Positions 23,818 through 32,282 of a stretch of 64,000 nt of DNA are shown piece after piece. The stretch comes from DSQK01 sp964550175. GTDB lineage: Archaea; Nanobdellota; Nanobdellia; Woesearchaeales; ARS49. A model generated the notes under the pieces. That model did no database searches. It was given only the letters and a program-made list of their open reading frames with translations, and had not been told where the DNA came from. Positions within the stretch are counted from its first letter, which is position 1. Each line of letters opens with the position of its first letter. Made by a program: the position numbers and the translations under genes. The DNA lies in NCBI GenBank assembly GCA_964550175.1, contig CAZJXP010000001.1, positions 372,001 through 436,000 on the forward strand, in the 5' to 3' direction.

Positions 23818-24687
23818 ATGAAAAAAGTGGTGCTGGCGATTCTATTGTTATTGTTCGCGATTCCTGTTTCTGCCATAACCGTAAAAGAAGCCGTTGAAAC
23901 CTTCTACATAGATTCAGCCCCCGCGGTTGTGCTCGGCGACCAGCTCGACCAAGACGACACGCTCGCTGCCATCGCATTCCAGAACGAGTTCGGCGTCAAG
24001 AGCCAGACCATCGCATCGAATTTCGACGAATCAAAGACCCAAGTCATCATCGGCGGCCCGTGCGCGAACCCAGTCTGGGAAACGCTGTCGCCGTCCGACA
24101 CCTGCGAAGGCTGGGACCAGCCCGAACACAGGGCGTTGATAGTCACCATCGAAAGCGACGGCGCAACCATCATCCTCATCGGCGGCACCACAGGAAAGGA
24201 CACGCGCGCGGCCGCAAAGGAGATTGTAGACAACTTCGGCAACGCCGTCTTCAACAAAGGGCGCGTTGTCTTGAATGTTGAAGGGCTCCCGCTCGCGAAA
24301 GACTCGCTTAAAGTCTACCAAACTGCCGGCACTGTCGCGGCCGGTTCGGGACAGTCCTCAGCCGCAGGCGAAGTCATCATAGAAATTGAGAACGATGCGA
24401 GCGGCGGAACGCTTGACCTTGCGGACGGACTCGAATCCTACATCAAGAAAAGCTATCCCTACGCATCAGTCACCATCCTCGAGCGCGACGATATCACGCT
24501 CAACACGCTCGCGGGCAAGATATTCATCAAACTCGGCGACCCGTCATTAATCTCAGTCGAAAAGGAAGCGCCATCGGCGCACGTCGTAATCGCGGCCGGA
24601 GCCGCGTTCTGGATCGCGGGACAAGGCTTGGGCGTCAACGCGGACACAACCCACAACCAGCTCATTGACCAAGATTTGGACTACTAA
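23818..24687 (+). CDS. Secreted surface (S-layer-like) protein
   Basis: An N-terminal signal peptide (KKVVLAILLLLFAIPVSA) is followed by a domain with DSAPAVVLGDQLDQDDTLAA and VIIGGPCANPVWE, a pattern like the cell-surface domain of DPANN S-layer-type proteins. A second domain (about 180-290) has no TM anchor at the end. It has 289 residues. A TATA element TATTTATAAAT lies about 20-30 bp upstream. Confidence 0.7.
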   Translation: MKKVVLAILLLLFAIPVSAITVKEAVETFYIDSAPAVVLGDQLDQDDTLAAIAFQNEFGVKSQTIASNFDESKTQVIIGGPCANPVWETLSPSDTCEGWDQPEHRALIVTIESDGATIILIGGTTGKDTRAAAKEIVDNFGNAVFNKGRVVLNVEGLPLAKDSLKVYQTAGTVAAGSGQSSAAGEVIIEIENDASGGTLDLADGLESYIKKSYPYASVTILERDDITLNTLAGKIFIKLGDPSLISVEKEAPSAHVVIAAGAAFWIAGQGLGVNADTTHNQLIDQDLDY

Positions 24688-25178
24688 TCATCGTCGCCGC
24701 CATAGCTCGTCTGCAAATCAAAACGCCAGCCTCGATTCTTCAGCTCAATGACCTTTGTCCTGACCGCATCCTCAGTAGCGTCCGCACGTTCGAGGATTTC
24801 GCTTAATTTCAGCTGAGGAAGAAGAAATTCATCTTTCGTCTCAACGATGAACGTCGGATCCTGCGCCGGATTGTAGAAATGCCTGAACTTAACTTCAAGG
24901 ATTAGTTTCGGAATATACAGCGAACTCAGCCCAGTAGACTTCTGAAGGACCGCGCCGGCGTATCTTATCGGCGTGACCTGTTTCTGATACGAGCGCTTCA
25001 TCAGATACTCGCCCGCAGGGTCTCGGATCGTCAAAAACGCAATCGCTTCCCGCTCGATGGCAGAGCACAGATTTCCCTGCACAATCGCGATGTTCGGACC
25101 GTGCACCCGGAAGAGCTCACGTTCCTCCTCAATCTCTTGATCAGACCACATAGACTTGCGGATAAACAAGTTATTCAT
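24684..25178 (-). CDS. Hypothetical protein
   Basis: It is 164 residues, soluble, mixed alpha/beta (LILEVKFRHFYNPAQDPTFIVET), with an acidic end GGDDD. It converges on and overlaps the surface-protein gene by four bases. No family recognised. Its promoter region holds the palindromes upstream of tRNA-Pro. Confidence 0.65.
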   Translation of the reverse strand: MNNLFIRKSMWSDQEIEEERELFRVHGPNIAIVQGNLCSAIEREAIAFLTIRDPAGEYLMKRSYQKQVTPIRYAGAVLQKSTGLSSLYIPKLILEVKFRHFYNPAQDPTFIVETKDEFLLPQLKLSEILERADATEDAVRTKVIELKNRGWRFDLQTSYGGDDD

Positions 25179-25217
25179 ATGCTTTGCTACTCGTCACGAT
25201 AACTTATAGTAACCTAT

Positions 25218-25257
25218 GCCGAATCAATTCGGCAAAGTTTCTAGTCCTACTAGAAAC
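25218..25257. promoter_or_regulatory. Two palindromes before tRNA-Pro(UGG)
   Basis: GCCGAA-TCAA-TTCGGC (25218-25233) and GTTTCTAGT-CCT-ACTAGAAAC (25237-25257) lie between divergent genes. The second ends two bases before the TATA box at 25259-25266, a position fit for an operator. Confidence 0.5.
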
Positions 25258-25258
25258 C

Positions 25259-25266
25259 TTTTTAAA
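25259..25266 (+). promoter_or_regulatory. TATA box of tRNA-Pro(UGG) and the eL43 cluster
   Basis: TTTTTAAA lies 30-37 bp before the tRNA. No other TATA separates the tRNA from eL43, so the tRNA, eL43, Rpo12 and prefoldin genes may share this promoter. Confidence 0.65.
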
Positions 25267-25295
25267 CCCCCATCGGGTTCTTCGACGTAACACAC

Positions 25296-25368
25296 GGGGC
25301 TGTCTGCTAACCTGGTAGGCTTCCTGGCTTGGGACCAGGTGATCCCGGTTCGAATCCGGGCAGCCTCA
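25296..25368 (+). tRNA. tRNA-Pro(UGG)
   Basis: The acceptor GGGGCTG pairs with CAGCCTC (one G-U). The anticodon arm is CCTGG-CTTGGGA-CCAGG with anticodon TGG, the T arm CCCGG-TTCGAAT-CCGGG, and the discriminator A. CCA is not encoded. Position 10 is T rather than the usual G, so the D stem has three pairs. eL43 starts 34 bases after the tRNA. Confidence 0.95.
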
Positions 25369-25402
25369 CCTGCTCAACAACAAACTCATACGGTGATTCA
25401 AA

Positions 25403-25720
25403 ATGCCAGAAAAAATCGGACTCAAAAGCGCAAAGAGATTCGGCGTACGATACGGACCCAGCAACAAGCTCAAGCTCGCAGTGATTGAAGAAGAACAGAG
25501 AAAGTTCCAGCTCTGCCCGGTCTGCGGAAAGACCAAGGCAGCCTGGACCAGCGTCGGCATCTTCGAATGCAAGAAGTGCAACGCCAAATTCACCAGCAAG
25601 GCATTCTCAGTCCGCAGCGTCGTGACGATGAAGGAACAGCTCGCGGAACTAACGCCGGTCGAAATCGAAGCGGCGCAAAAGCTGTCCGCCGCGACTAAGA
25701 AAGCCGAACAGGAGGAGTAA
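25403..25720 (+). CDS. rpl37ae: 50S ribosomal protein eL43 (L37Ae)
   Basis: It has 105 residues with RFGVRYGPSNKLKLAVIEEEQ and a zinc ribbon CPVCG...CKKC. It is followed without gap by Rpo12, then prefoldin beta, a conserved archaeal order. The C-terminal Ala/Glu tail is slightly longer than usual. Confidence 0.95.
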   Translation: MPEKIGLKSAKRFGVRYGPSNKLKLAVIEEEQRKFQLCPVCGKTKAAWTSVGIFECKKCNAKFTSKAFSVRSVVTMKEQLAELTPVEIEAAQKLSAATKKAEQEE

Positions 25721-25858
25721 ATGGTCAAGTACGCCTGCTTCCTCTGCGGCAAACGCATCAGCGAAGACCTTCTCGGCAAGCGCATCCGATGCCCGTACTG
25801 CAGCAGCAAGATGCTGTACAAGCCCCGCACCACCTCGACGAAGATTAAGGCGGTTTAG
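25721..25858 (+). CDS. rpoP: RNA polymerase subunit Rpo12 (RpoP)
   Basis: It is 45 residues, MVKYACFLCGKRISED..., with the zinc cysteines CFLC and CPYC and the basic end TSTKIKAV. It starts at the base after the eL43 stop and is preceded by GGAGGAG, a strong Shine-Dalgarno inside the eL43 end. Too short for many gene finders. Confidence 0.95.
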   Translation: MVKYACFLCGKRISEDLLGKRIRCPYCSSKMLYKPRTTSTKIKAV

Positions 25859-25864
25859 TTTCTC

Positions 25865-26173
25865 ATGGCAGACCAAGAGCAATTGCAACGACTGCAGATG
25901 CTCGACCATCAAGCCCAACAATTAGCCTTGCAACGCCAGCAATTTCAAACTCAGCTATTCGAGATCGACAACGCGCTCAAGGAACTCAAGACGTCCACGA
26001 GCGCCTACAAGATCATCGGCAACATCATGGTCTCGACGGACAAGGCGACCTTGACCCAGGACCTCGAAGGCAAAAAGGAATTGATGGAGCTCAGAATCTC
26101 CAGCTGCGAAAAGCAGGAAAAGCAATTGCGCGAAAAAGTCCAGGATTTGCAGAAGACCGTTCTCAAGAAGTAA
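25865..26173 (+). CDS. pfdB: Prefoldin beta subunit
   Basis: It is 102 residues: two long coiled-coil helices joined by a beta turn (TSAYKIIGNIMVSTDKATL, about 45-63), the typical beta-prefoldin pattern. The prefoldin hexamer holds unfolded proteins for the thermosome. It lies six bases after Rpo12. Confidence 0.93.
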   Translation: MADQEQLQRLQMLDHQAQQLALQRQQFQTQLFEIDNALKELKTSTSAYKIIGNIMVSTDKATLTQDLEGKKELMELRISSCEKQEKQLREKVQDLQKTVLKK

Positions 26174-26174
26174 C

Positions 26175-26408
26175 ATGGACTCCCTCTCTCAGGCATTACA
26201 GCTGTTGCAGGCGCTTACCGAAGACCAGTCCGTGCCGAAGAACGCGCGAGCGAAACTGACCGGAACGATTTCTTTATTGCAAGCGACCGGAACGACCAAC
26301 GTCTCCAAAGCGATGCACGAATTGGAATCGATGTCCGACGACGTCAACATGCCGGCGCATTTGCGGACGCAACTGTTTTCTGTGGTTAGCCTTCTCGAGA
26401 TTGTTTAA
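26175..26408 (+). CDS. UPF0147 family protein
   Basis: It has 77 residues, all helical, with VPKNARAKLTGTISLL and DDVNMPAHLRTQLFSVVSLLE, the marks of UPF0147. It is commonly found after prefoldin beta in archaea. Function unknown. One base separates it from pfdB. Confidence 0.9.
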   Translation: MDSLSQALQLLQALTEDQSVPKNARAKLTGTISLLQATGTTNVSKAMHELESMSDDVNMPAHLRTQLFSVVSLLEIV

Positions 26409-26858
26409 TCACGCAGGAAGTTCAGCGACATTACCTGCATTCAGAGGTACAATCGCATATTTCTTGATTCGTTGGTAATGATGCGGCTCAACATCATCAA
26501 AATGGAATTGTGACTTGATGTTATGCGCGGATAACACCCGATGAATCTTTTGCAGCGCCAAAGCCTTCACCAATAGCTTGTCGCCCTGCATGTCTCCGGT
26601 TGCCGGCCCATAAAAATCAATCCCCTTGCCGCCGCTGAGCACCTTGCCATCGAGCTTTTGCAACGTCAAATCCTCGGTCGGAATTTGCGCATATGACTCT
26701 GCCAATTCATACGTGTCTGAATCGTCATATTGTTTATTAGGAATGTTTTTCCGCAACATCGTTCTTTTGAGCGATTCGGGAGTGACGGCCGTTCTAATCT
26801 CAGCCATAACAACATCAGAAATATCCTGTTCAACATGCAAGGTTAAGCTTTGTACCAT
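26409..26858 (-). CDS. Hypothetical protein
   Basis: It has 149 residues, soluble, alternating strands and helices (SLTLHVEQDISDVVMAEIR; FDDVEPHHYQRIKKYAIVPL). Its stop abuts that of UPF0147. Its coding sequence has weaker C/G-ending codon preference than the neighbours. No family recognised. Confidence 0.65.
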   Translation of the reverse strand: MVQSLTLHVEQDISDVVMAEIRTAVTPESLKRTMLRKNIPNKQYDDSDTYELAESYAQIPTEDLTLQKLDGKVLSGGKGIDFYGPATGDMQGDKLLVKALALQKIHRVLSAHNIKSQFHFDDVEPHHYQRIKKYAIVPLNAGNVAELPA

Positions 26859-26916
26859 TTGTAGCCCCCACCTCTCAAGAAATTTAGGAAAAAAGGGCTT
26901 TAAAAAGGTTATGCAA

Positions 26917-27486
26917 CTACTTCAACAATGTCTTCTTGCGCTTAAATCTCAGCACTTCGTTGTTCGTCAAGAGCATGTTCGGAATGAACAGAACGTCGCC
27001 CGTGACCGTCTTGATGCGGGTTTCTAATAGAGTAACATCTCGGACTTCTCCCTCGATGTCGCGCACGCGGATAACGTCCCCTTCCTTGACGAATCCTCTC
27101 CTTTTCAACGACACGCCCGCGAAGAAGTTCGGGACGAAGTCCTTCACACCGAGCAGGATGGCGCAAATCACGAGCGCGATGATCAATCCCGCGAGCACGT
27201 TGAACACGAACGAGGTCAGATTGATGGTGTTCAGCGTGATGACAATAGTGAAAAAGTAGAGCACATACTTGACGGCCGTCGCGATGGTCTCCTCCAACGC
27301 GAAACGGACATGCGCCTTGCGGACCCAGTTGTTGAGCTCAAGCTCGTGCAAGCCCCATTGGATGACGCGCTCGGCGATCTTCGCGATAACGACGCCGATA
27401 AGCAAGATGACGACTGCAACGACCAAATTGGTCACGGCAGGCTCGATAACCTGCGCCAACCAAGCAAATGCATCGCGGAATGCCAT
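26917..27486 (-). CDS. MscS-like mechanosensitive channel, minimal form
   Basis: It has 189 residues: three TM helices (about 17-38, 65-85, 93-115), the pore-lining helix LLGVKDFVPNFFAGV, then the beta domain with KEGDVIRVRDIEGEVRDVTLLETRIKT and VLFIPNMLLTNNEV. The large C-terminal cage of bacterial MscS is missing. It would release solutes under osmotic downshock. Confidence 0.85.
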   Translation of the reverse strand: MAFRDAFAWLAQVIEPAVTNLVVAVVILLIGVVIAKIAERVIQWGLHELELNNWVRKAHVRFALEETIATAVKYVLYFFTIVITLNTINLTSFVFNVLAGLIIALVICAILLGVKDFVPNFFAGVSLKRRGFVKEGDVIRVRDIEGEVRDVTLLETRIKTVTGDVLFIPNMLLTNNEVLRFKRKKTLLK

Positions 27487-27557
27487 AGACTCTTATCATT
27501 CGTAGGGTTTAAAAAGATACGCCTTGAAATAGACAGTAATACGCTTACTCTTCCCAC

Positions 27558-28655
27558 ATGACCAAAATCACCGATAGAATCAAGGAAATCGAATCCGAGC
27601 TGAGCACGGCCAAGTACAACAAGGCCACCGAGCACGCGTTCGGCATCATGAAGGCCCAGCTCGCGAAGCTGAAGGACACGGTCCAAAAGCGGTCGGGCAT
27701 CGGAAAATCAGACACCGGCTGGTTCGTAAAGAAGTCGGGCGACGGGACGGTCGTTCTTCTGGGCTTTCCGTCCGTCGGAAAGTCAACGCTGTTGAATGTC
27801 TTAACTGGAGCAAAGTCCCGCGTCGCGGCGTACGAGTTCACCACCTTAACGGTCATCCCGGGCATGCTCACGCACAACAAAGCCAACATCCAAATTCTCG
27901 ACGTTCCGGGCATCGTTACCGGCGCCGCGTCAGGCTCGGGCCGAGGAAAAGAAGTCCTTACCATGGTGCGAAACTCGGACTTGCTCTTGATTTTGATTGA
28001 CGCAAACCACCCGGAACACTACCAAGCGATTTTGAAAGAAGTGTACGAGACCGGCGTCAGAATCAACCAGCAGCCTCCCATCGTCAAGATCATGAAGAAA
28101 AGCCGAGGGGGATTGGATATCGGAAGCACGGTTAAACTTACCAAAATCACGAAAGAAACCATTTCGGGAATTTTAAGAGAATTCAGGATCAACAACGCGG
28201 ACATCCTCATCCGAACCGACATCACGCCGGATGATTTGATTGACGCGATCGAAGGCAACCGAAAATACGTGCCTGCGATTACTGTCGTGAGCAAGGCAGA
28301 CTTGGCCACCCCGGCGCAAATCGACTTGGTCAGAAAAACCATCAAGCCGGACGTATTCATCTCCGCCGAAAAGAACATCAATATCACCAAGCTCAAGGAC
28401 ACCATCTTCAACGGGCTGCAATTCATCCGACTCTATCTCAAGGAAGTCAACAAGAAGCCCGACATGAACGAGCCCTTGGTGTTGAGAAAAGGGTCCACCT
28501 TGCGAACGCTTTGTGACCATCTGCACCGCGAATTTATCACGAAATTCAGGTTCGCGAAAATCTGGGGCACATCCGCAAAGTTCCCGGGACAAATGTTCCG
28601 TGATTTGGACAAACAGCTTTCCGACAACGACATCATTGAGATACACTTACGATGA
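27558..28655 (+). CDS. DRG/Rbg-type Obg GTPase
   Basis: It has 365 residues: helical N-terminus, G1 GFPSVGKST (69-77), switch II DVPGI, G4 VSKAD, and a C-terminal TGS domain (about 290-365). DRG GTPases act on ribosomes and stalled translation. A TATA-like region precedes the ATG by about 40-60 bp. It overlaps KsgA by four bases, tying it to ribosome assembly. Confidence 0.95.
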   Translation: MTKITDRIKEIESELSTAKYNKATEHAFGIMKAQLAKLKDTVQKRSGIGKSDTGWFVKKSGDGTVVLLGFPSVGKSTLLNVLTGAKSRVAAYEFTTLTVIPGMLTHNKANIQILDVPGIVTGAASGSGRGKEVLTMVRNSDLLLILIDANHPEHYQAILKEVYETGVRINQQPPIVKIMKKSRGGLDIGSTVKLTKITKETISGILREFRINNADILIRTDITPDDLIDAIEGNRKYVPAITVVSKADLATPAQIDLVRKTIKPDVFISAEKNINITKLKDTIFNGLQFIRLYLKEVNKKPDMNEPLVLRKGSTLRTLCDHLHREFITKFRFAKIWGTSAKFPGQMFRDLDKQLSDNDIIEIHLR

Positions 28656-29374
28656 CTGACATTCACGACCAACACTTCTTGCACAAAATAACCGTCATCA
28701 AGCGAATGATTGAACTCGCAGACGTTCAACCCGAAGACATCGTCATGGATGTCGGCGCGGGCAACGGCGCAATAACCAAGCACATCACGCGCTGCAAGAG
28801 CGTCATCGCGGTCGAGAAAGACCCAAGCCTCGCGGCACGGTTGCGCAACCTTCCGTATATCCAAATCACCGTATTAGAAGCGGACGCGATGAAAATCCCG
28901 CTGAACGCCGACAAAATCATCAGCAACCCGCCGTTCAGCCTGTTAGAAGCGATTATGTATCATCTGTTCCGCGCCTCGTTCAAGAAAGCCGTGCTGTTGG
29001 TGCCAGTTTCCTTCATCGAGAAACTGCAGGGCGAAAGCATTCTTGGACTGTTGAGCCAGGCGTTCTTCACCGTCACGTTGGCAGAAGAAGTCGAGGCCGA
29101 AGCGCTCGAGCCCGTGCCGGACACGAAACTCGCGATTCTCGTGCTTGATCGAAAGCAGCCGCAAGACAAGGACTTCTTCGTGCAGCAATTATTCTTGCAG
29201 CGCGACAAGAAAGTCAAAAACGCGCTGCGCGAAGCTTATGTGCGTTGGAAGTCCGCGACCAAGCGCGAGGGTGAGAAGTTCGTCGACGACATGGACTTGC
29301 CGCTCATGATTCTGCAAAAGGACGTCCCGCATCTGACGCTCGAAGATTACCATGCCATACTGGAGAAACTATGA
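28652..29374 (+). CDS. ksgA: 16S rRNA dimethyladenosine transferase KsgA/Dim1
   Basis: It dimethylates two adjacent adenosines near the 3' end of 16S rRNA. Visible are DQHFLHK (substrate entry), the SAM motif VMDVGAGNGAITK (about 31-43), AVEKD, and the catalytic SNPPFSL. It has 240 residues, slightly short. It overlaps the genes on both sides, so DRG-KsgA-PUA is a coupled operon. Confidence 0.95.
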   Translation: MTDIHDQHFLHKITVIKRMIELADVQPEDIVMDVGAGNGAITKHITRCKSVIAVEKDPSLAARLRNLPYIQITVLEADAMKIPLNADKIISNPPFSLLEAIMYHLFRASFKKAVLLVPVSFIEKLQGESILGLLSQAFFTVTLAEEVEAEALEPVPDTKLAILVLDRKQPQDKDFFVQQLFLQRDKKVKNALREAYVRWKSATKREGEKFVDDMDLPLMILQKDVPHLTLEDYHAILEKL

Positions 29375-29826
29375 AAAAACAACTCAGCAAACACGAAGCC
29401 GAAGCCGTCCACCAACAACTTGCCGCATTTTCCTTGACGTTACACAAAGACGACAAGCTCGAGCTCGAAGAAAACGACAAGGGCAAGCAACTCATCATCA
29501 ACAACGAAGCGGCGTTCTTCTACGTCGACGAAAAACCGGTGCCATTATTGCGACATCTCTTGAAGCACTCATTACTGAAGCAAGTCGTCGTTGACATGGG
29601 CGCCGTCAAGTTCGTGACGGCCGGAGCGGACATCATGCGGCCAGGCATCAAGGAATTCGCTCCTGGCATTGCCAAGGATGAACTCGTTGTCGTTGTCGAC
29701 ATCAACAACAAGAAACCCCTGTCCGTCGGACAGATGCTATTCTCGGGCGACGAAGCCCAAGCGATGCCGAAAGGAAAGATTATCAAGAATCTGCATTGGG
29801 TTGGGGATGAGAAGTGGACTAGCTAG
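29371..29826 (+). CDS. PUA-domain protein, MCT-1-like
   Basis: It has 151 residues. The C-terminal PUA domain is clear: VVVDMGAVKFVTAGADIMRP, KDELVVVVDINNKKPLSVG and GKIIKNLHWVGDEKW. The N-terminal part matches archaeal MCT-1/Tma20 relatives that bind small ribosomal subunits in initiation or recycling. It is translated after KsgA (four-base overlap). Confidence 0.85.
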   Translation: MKKQLSKHEAEAVHQQLAAFSLTLHKDDKLELEENDKGKQLIINNEAAFFYVDEKPVPLLRHLLKHSLLKQVVVDMGAVKFVTAGADIMRPGIKEFAPGIAKDELVVVVDINNKKPLSVGQMLFSGDEAQAMPKGKIIKNLHWVGDEKWTS

Positions 29827-30275
29827 GCGTTCGGCGGTAATCTGCGTATCTTCGGAACAAAGTTCATCACAACGCCGTCTCGAACGCTGCCGCAGCCCAA
29901 GTAATCATTCTCGTACCGAACAAGAACATATCCGTGCAGTCCTTTCGCGACATCGAGATCTTCCCCTTTCAGCCAGAGCATTGCTTGCTCTCGAGTAATA
30001 TCAACGACGTTCTTCGTCGCAAGAGGACCAACCAATTGCGACCCTTCGATGCTCAAACGAAGCCCTTTGTGCTGTTCGCCGAAGTACATCCCGACGGACG
30101 TCATGCGCAATTTCGTCCAATCCACTTTCACAATATCTTTCGTCACAATATACAAGTTATCCTTAGAATTCTTCAAAAACGCGTAGTTCAATTCGCCCGT
30201 AAAGCCCCACTGCTCACGCAAAGTGTTGTGCACTTGCTTGATTTCCTTGCTCACAAGTATTTTCCAAGAATCCAT
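29823..30275 (-). CDS. RNA-binding protein related to NOL1/NOP2 C-terminal domain
   Basis: It has 150 residues with RLSIEGSQLVG, EQAMLWLKGEDLD, GYVLVRYENDYLGCGSV and the end NFVPKIRRLPPNA, like the PUA-type C-terminal domain of NOL1/NOP2/Sun RNA methylases, but as a stand-alone protein. The methylase domain is absent. It starts at the base after the aIF5B stop, so it is in that operon. Confidence 0.7.
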   Translation of the reverse strand: MDSWKILVSKEIKQVHNTLREQWGFTGELNYAFLKNSKDNLYIVTKDIVKVDWTKLRMTSVGMYFGEQHKGLRLSIEGSQLVGPLATKNVVDITREQAMLWLKGEDLDVAKGLHGYVLVRYENDYLGCGSVRDGVVMNFVPKIRRLPPNA

Positions 30276-32018
30276 TTAGAGACCCCAGACCGGGTTCTTG
30301 ACTCTCATAAGAGTAGCAATCTCCTTCAACAAATCCTTTTCCTCAGGAGAAAGCGCGTCCTTGAATTCCTTGTACGCCCGGAATTCCTTATCCGTAATCG
30401 CGCTATACAACACATCCCCTTCTTTCAGCTGACGGCCGATAGTAACTCCAGGATACGAAACAGCAACGCGTTTTCCTTTCTTCGCTTCGGTGATACTCTT
30501 CTGTTCTTCCTGCAAGGTTCGAGCATCGGTAACCGCAACTCCGTTGATGTCCATCAAAGGCGTGCCTGGCGTCAACGTACCAGCCAATATGTCCGTCCCG
30601 ACAACGGCCGGGTTGTTCTGCCGGAACACGTAGCCCGCAACGAGCTGAATCTTGCACGGCTTTGTCAAGGCATCCAAGCCAGCAGCGACCTTGTTGCGCT
30701 CCATGCCGGATTTCCACGACTCATAATCATCAATGAGTTGGTAAATGACGGGATGCGTGAACACCTTGATGCCCTCGACCAAGTCAGGAGCTGGAACGTT
30801 GAAGCCGAGAATCACGCCGAGCATCGGGTCCTTGACGGCGGAAGCTTGCGCGTCAGAAAAGTCCTTCTTCATGATGGGACCGACGCTTGCTTTGCGAATC
30901 GGAATGTTCTTCGCATTCAACAAAAAGCACAACGCCTCGAGCGAACCCAACGTATCCGCTTTCAAAATCAATCCGGCTTCGGCCGTCTGTAACGTCACGG
31001 ACTCGACGTCCTGCTGCACTTCGAGCTTCGCTTGCTCGACATCTTTCGCGACCATGAACGGCATGCCTGCCTGGACTTTCTCGATATCGGGCGCGGAAAT
31101 CTTGACCCCCATCGCGGCCGTGACAATCTTCACGGGCTTGAACTTCGTCTTCTTCTCGCGCATCTCGGCCAAGACATCAGGAACGAGAATAGCCTTCACT
31201 TTCGTGACAATAGGCTCTTCGGAGCTGCCAATCACGATGGTGTCGCCGGCTTTGAGCGTCCCTTCGTAAATAATCGCGTCAACCGTGACGCCCAGCCCTT
31301 GGGTTTCTTTGACCTCAAGCACGGTGCCCTTTGCCGGACCGTCGACCGACTTCAGTTTCTGTTCCAAAAAGCGTTGCGCCAATCCCGTCAATACCATCAG
31401 CAATTCCGGCACGCCCTCGCCCGTTCGGGCGGAAGTCGGAACGAGCGCGATCTGCTTCGTGTAATCAGAAACGCGGTCAAACCGCTCGGCTTCAAAGCCG
31501 TTCTCGAACAGCTTGCCGACAATCTCGTATAGTTTAGTCTCAAACAGGCGTTGCACGGACGCGTTTTGCAACGTGAGATCCTTCAGCAACAATTTGTCCT
31601 GCTGGTGCCAGCCCTCCAACACGTCGAGCTTGTTGAGCGCGATGATGAACGGGGTCTTGTACTGCTTGAGGATTTGGATGCTTTCCAAGGTCTGAGGTTC
31701 CAGCCCCTTGGTGATGTCGATAACGAGCACGGCGATATCCGCGAGGTTTCCGCCTCGCTTTCGCAAGTTAATGAACGCGGCGTGCCCGGGAGTGTCTATA
31801 AAGAGCAGGCCGGGAATCGTGAAGTTCATCTTCAGCGCCGTTAAGAGCGGACCGCAGACGGATTTAACGATATCCAACGGGATGATGCTCGCGCCGATGG
31901 CCTGAGTAATGCCGCCGGCTTCCTTGGCAGCCACAGTCGAGCCCCGTATCTTATCCAAGAGACTCGTTTTTCCATGGTCCACGTGACCCAATATGGTCAC
32001 AATCGGCTGTCGCATCAT
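30276..32018 (-). CDS. infB: Translation initiation factor aIF5B
   Basis: aIF5B joins subunits and places initiator tRNA. GTPase motifs are GHVDHGKT (about 11-18), DTPGH and NKLD. Domain II, the domain III Rossmann-like part and domain IV (VFRQNNPAVVGTDILAGTL) follow. It has 580 residues, normal for archaea. Two tandem Met codons start the frame; a TATA on the minus strand near 32042-32050 fits a leaderless mRNA from either. Confidence 0.96.
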   Translation of the reverse strand: MMRQPIVTILGHVDHGKTSLLDKIRGSTVAAKEAGGITQAIGASIIPLDIVKSVCGPLLTALKMNFTIPGLLFIDTPGHAAFINLRKRGGNLADIAVLVIDITKGLEPQTLESIQILKQYKTPFIIALNKLDVLEGWHQQDKLLLKDLTLQNASVQRLFETKLYEIVGKLFENGFEAERFDRVSDYTKQIALVPTSARTGEGVPELLMVLTGLAQRFLEQKLKSVDGPAKGTVLEVKETQGLGVTVDAIIYEGTLKAGDTIVIGSSEEPIVTKVKAILVPDVLAEMREKKTKFKPVKIVTAAMGVKISAPDIEKVQAGMPFMVAKDVEQAKLEVQQDVESVTLQTAEAGLILKADTLGSLEALCFLLNAKNIPIRKASVGPIMKKDFSDAQASAVKDPMLGVILGFNVPAPDLVEGIKVFTHPVIYQLIDDYESWKSGMERNKVAAGLDALTKPCKIQLVAGYVFRQNNPAVVGTDILAGTLTPGTPLMDINGVAVTDARTLQEEQKSITEAKKGKRVAVSYPGVTIGRQLKEGDVLYSAITDKEFRAYKEFKDALSPEEKDLLKEIATLMRVKNPVWGL

Positions 32019-32282
32019 GGGTTTTGAGGCGTTTCCATGGCTTTATATATTCTTTGCAGGAACCAGCCAAACAGGCACGAAACCCCAAAACGCAGAAACG
32101 TGGCGGGCGAATCTTAGGCACCCGGGACACGCCAATGGTTGGTTTGTCGTCGGACGGCAAGAAAAGAGGTTTTTTTGCTACTTCGTAGTGCTAATAAAAG
32201 CGAAAGCTTTAAATAGGGGGTCCTTCTCCATAGGAGTAACACACTTATTGCTCGTTAGAGCGAAAGTGAGGGGGATTTTGCA
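32019..32282. other. 264-bp intergenic region between divergent genes
   Basis: It holds the aIF5B TATA (32042-32050, minus), and a plus-strand TATA at 32207-32215 for the surface protein. A small hairpin AAAGC-GAAA-GCTTT overlaps the latter. The middle (about 32060-32190) contains no open frame or tRNA that I can support and no copy of the dispersed repeat. Confidence 0.5.
32207..32215 (+). promoter_or_regulatory. TATA box of the 32.3-kb surface-protein gene
   Basis: CTTTAAATA predicts a leader of about 45 bases, longer than most here, ending in GAGGGGG before the ATG. This combination suggests high translation. Confidence 0.7.

Noticed and set aside
32060..32190. Small RNA or small gene in the aIF5B upstream region
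   Set aside because: No stem, tRNA feature, C/D-box pair or supported open frame could be made out between the two promoters.
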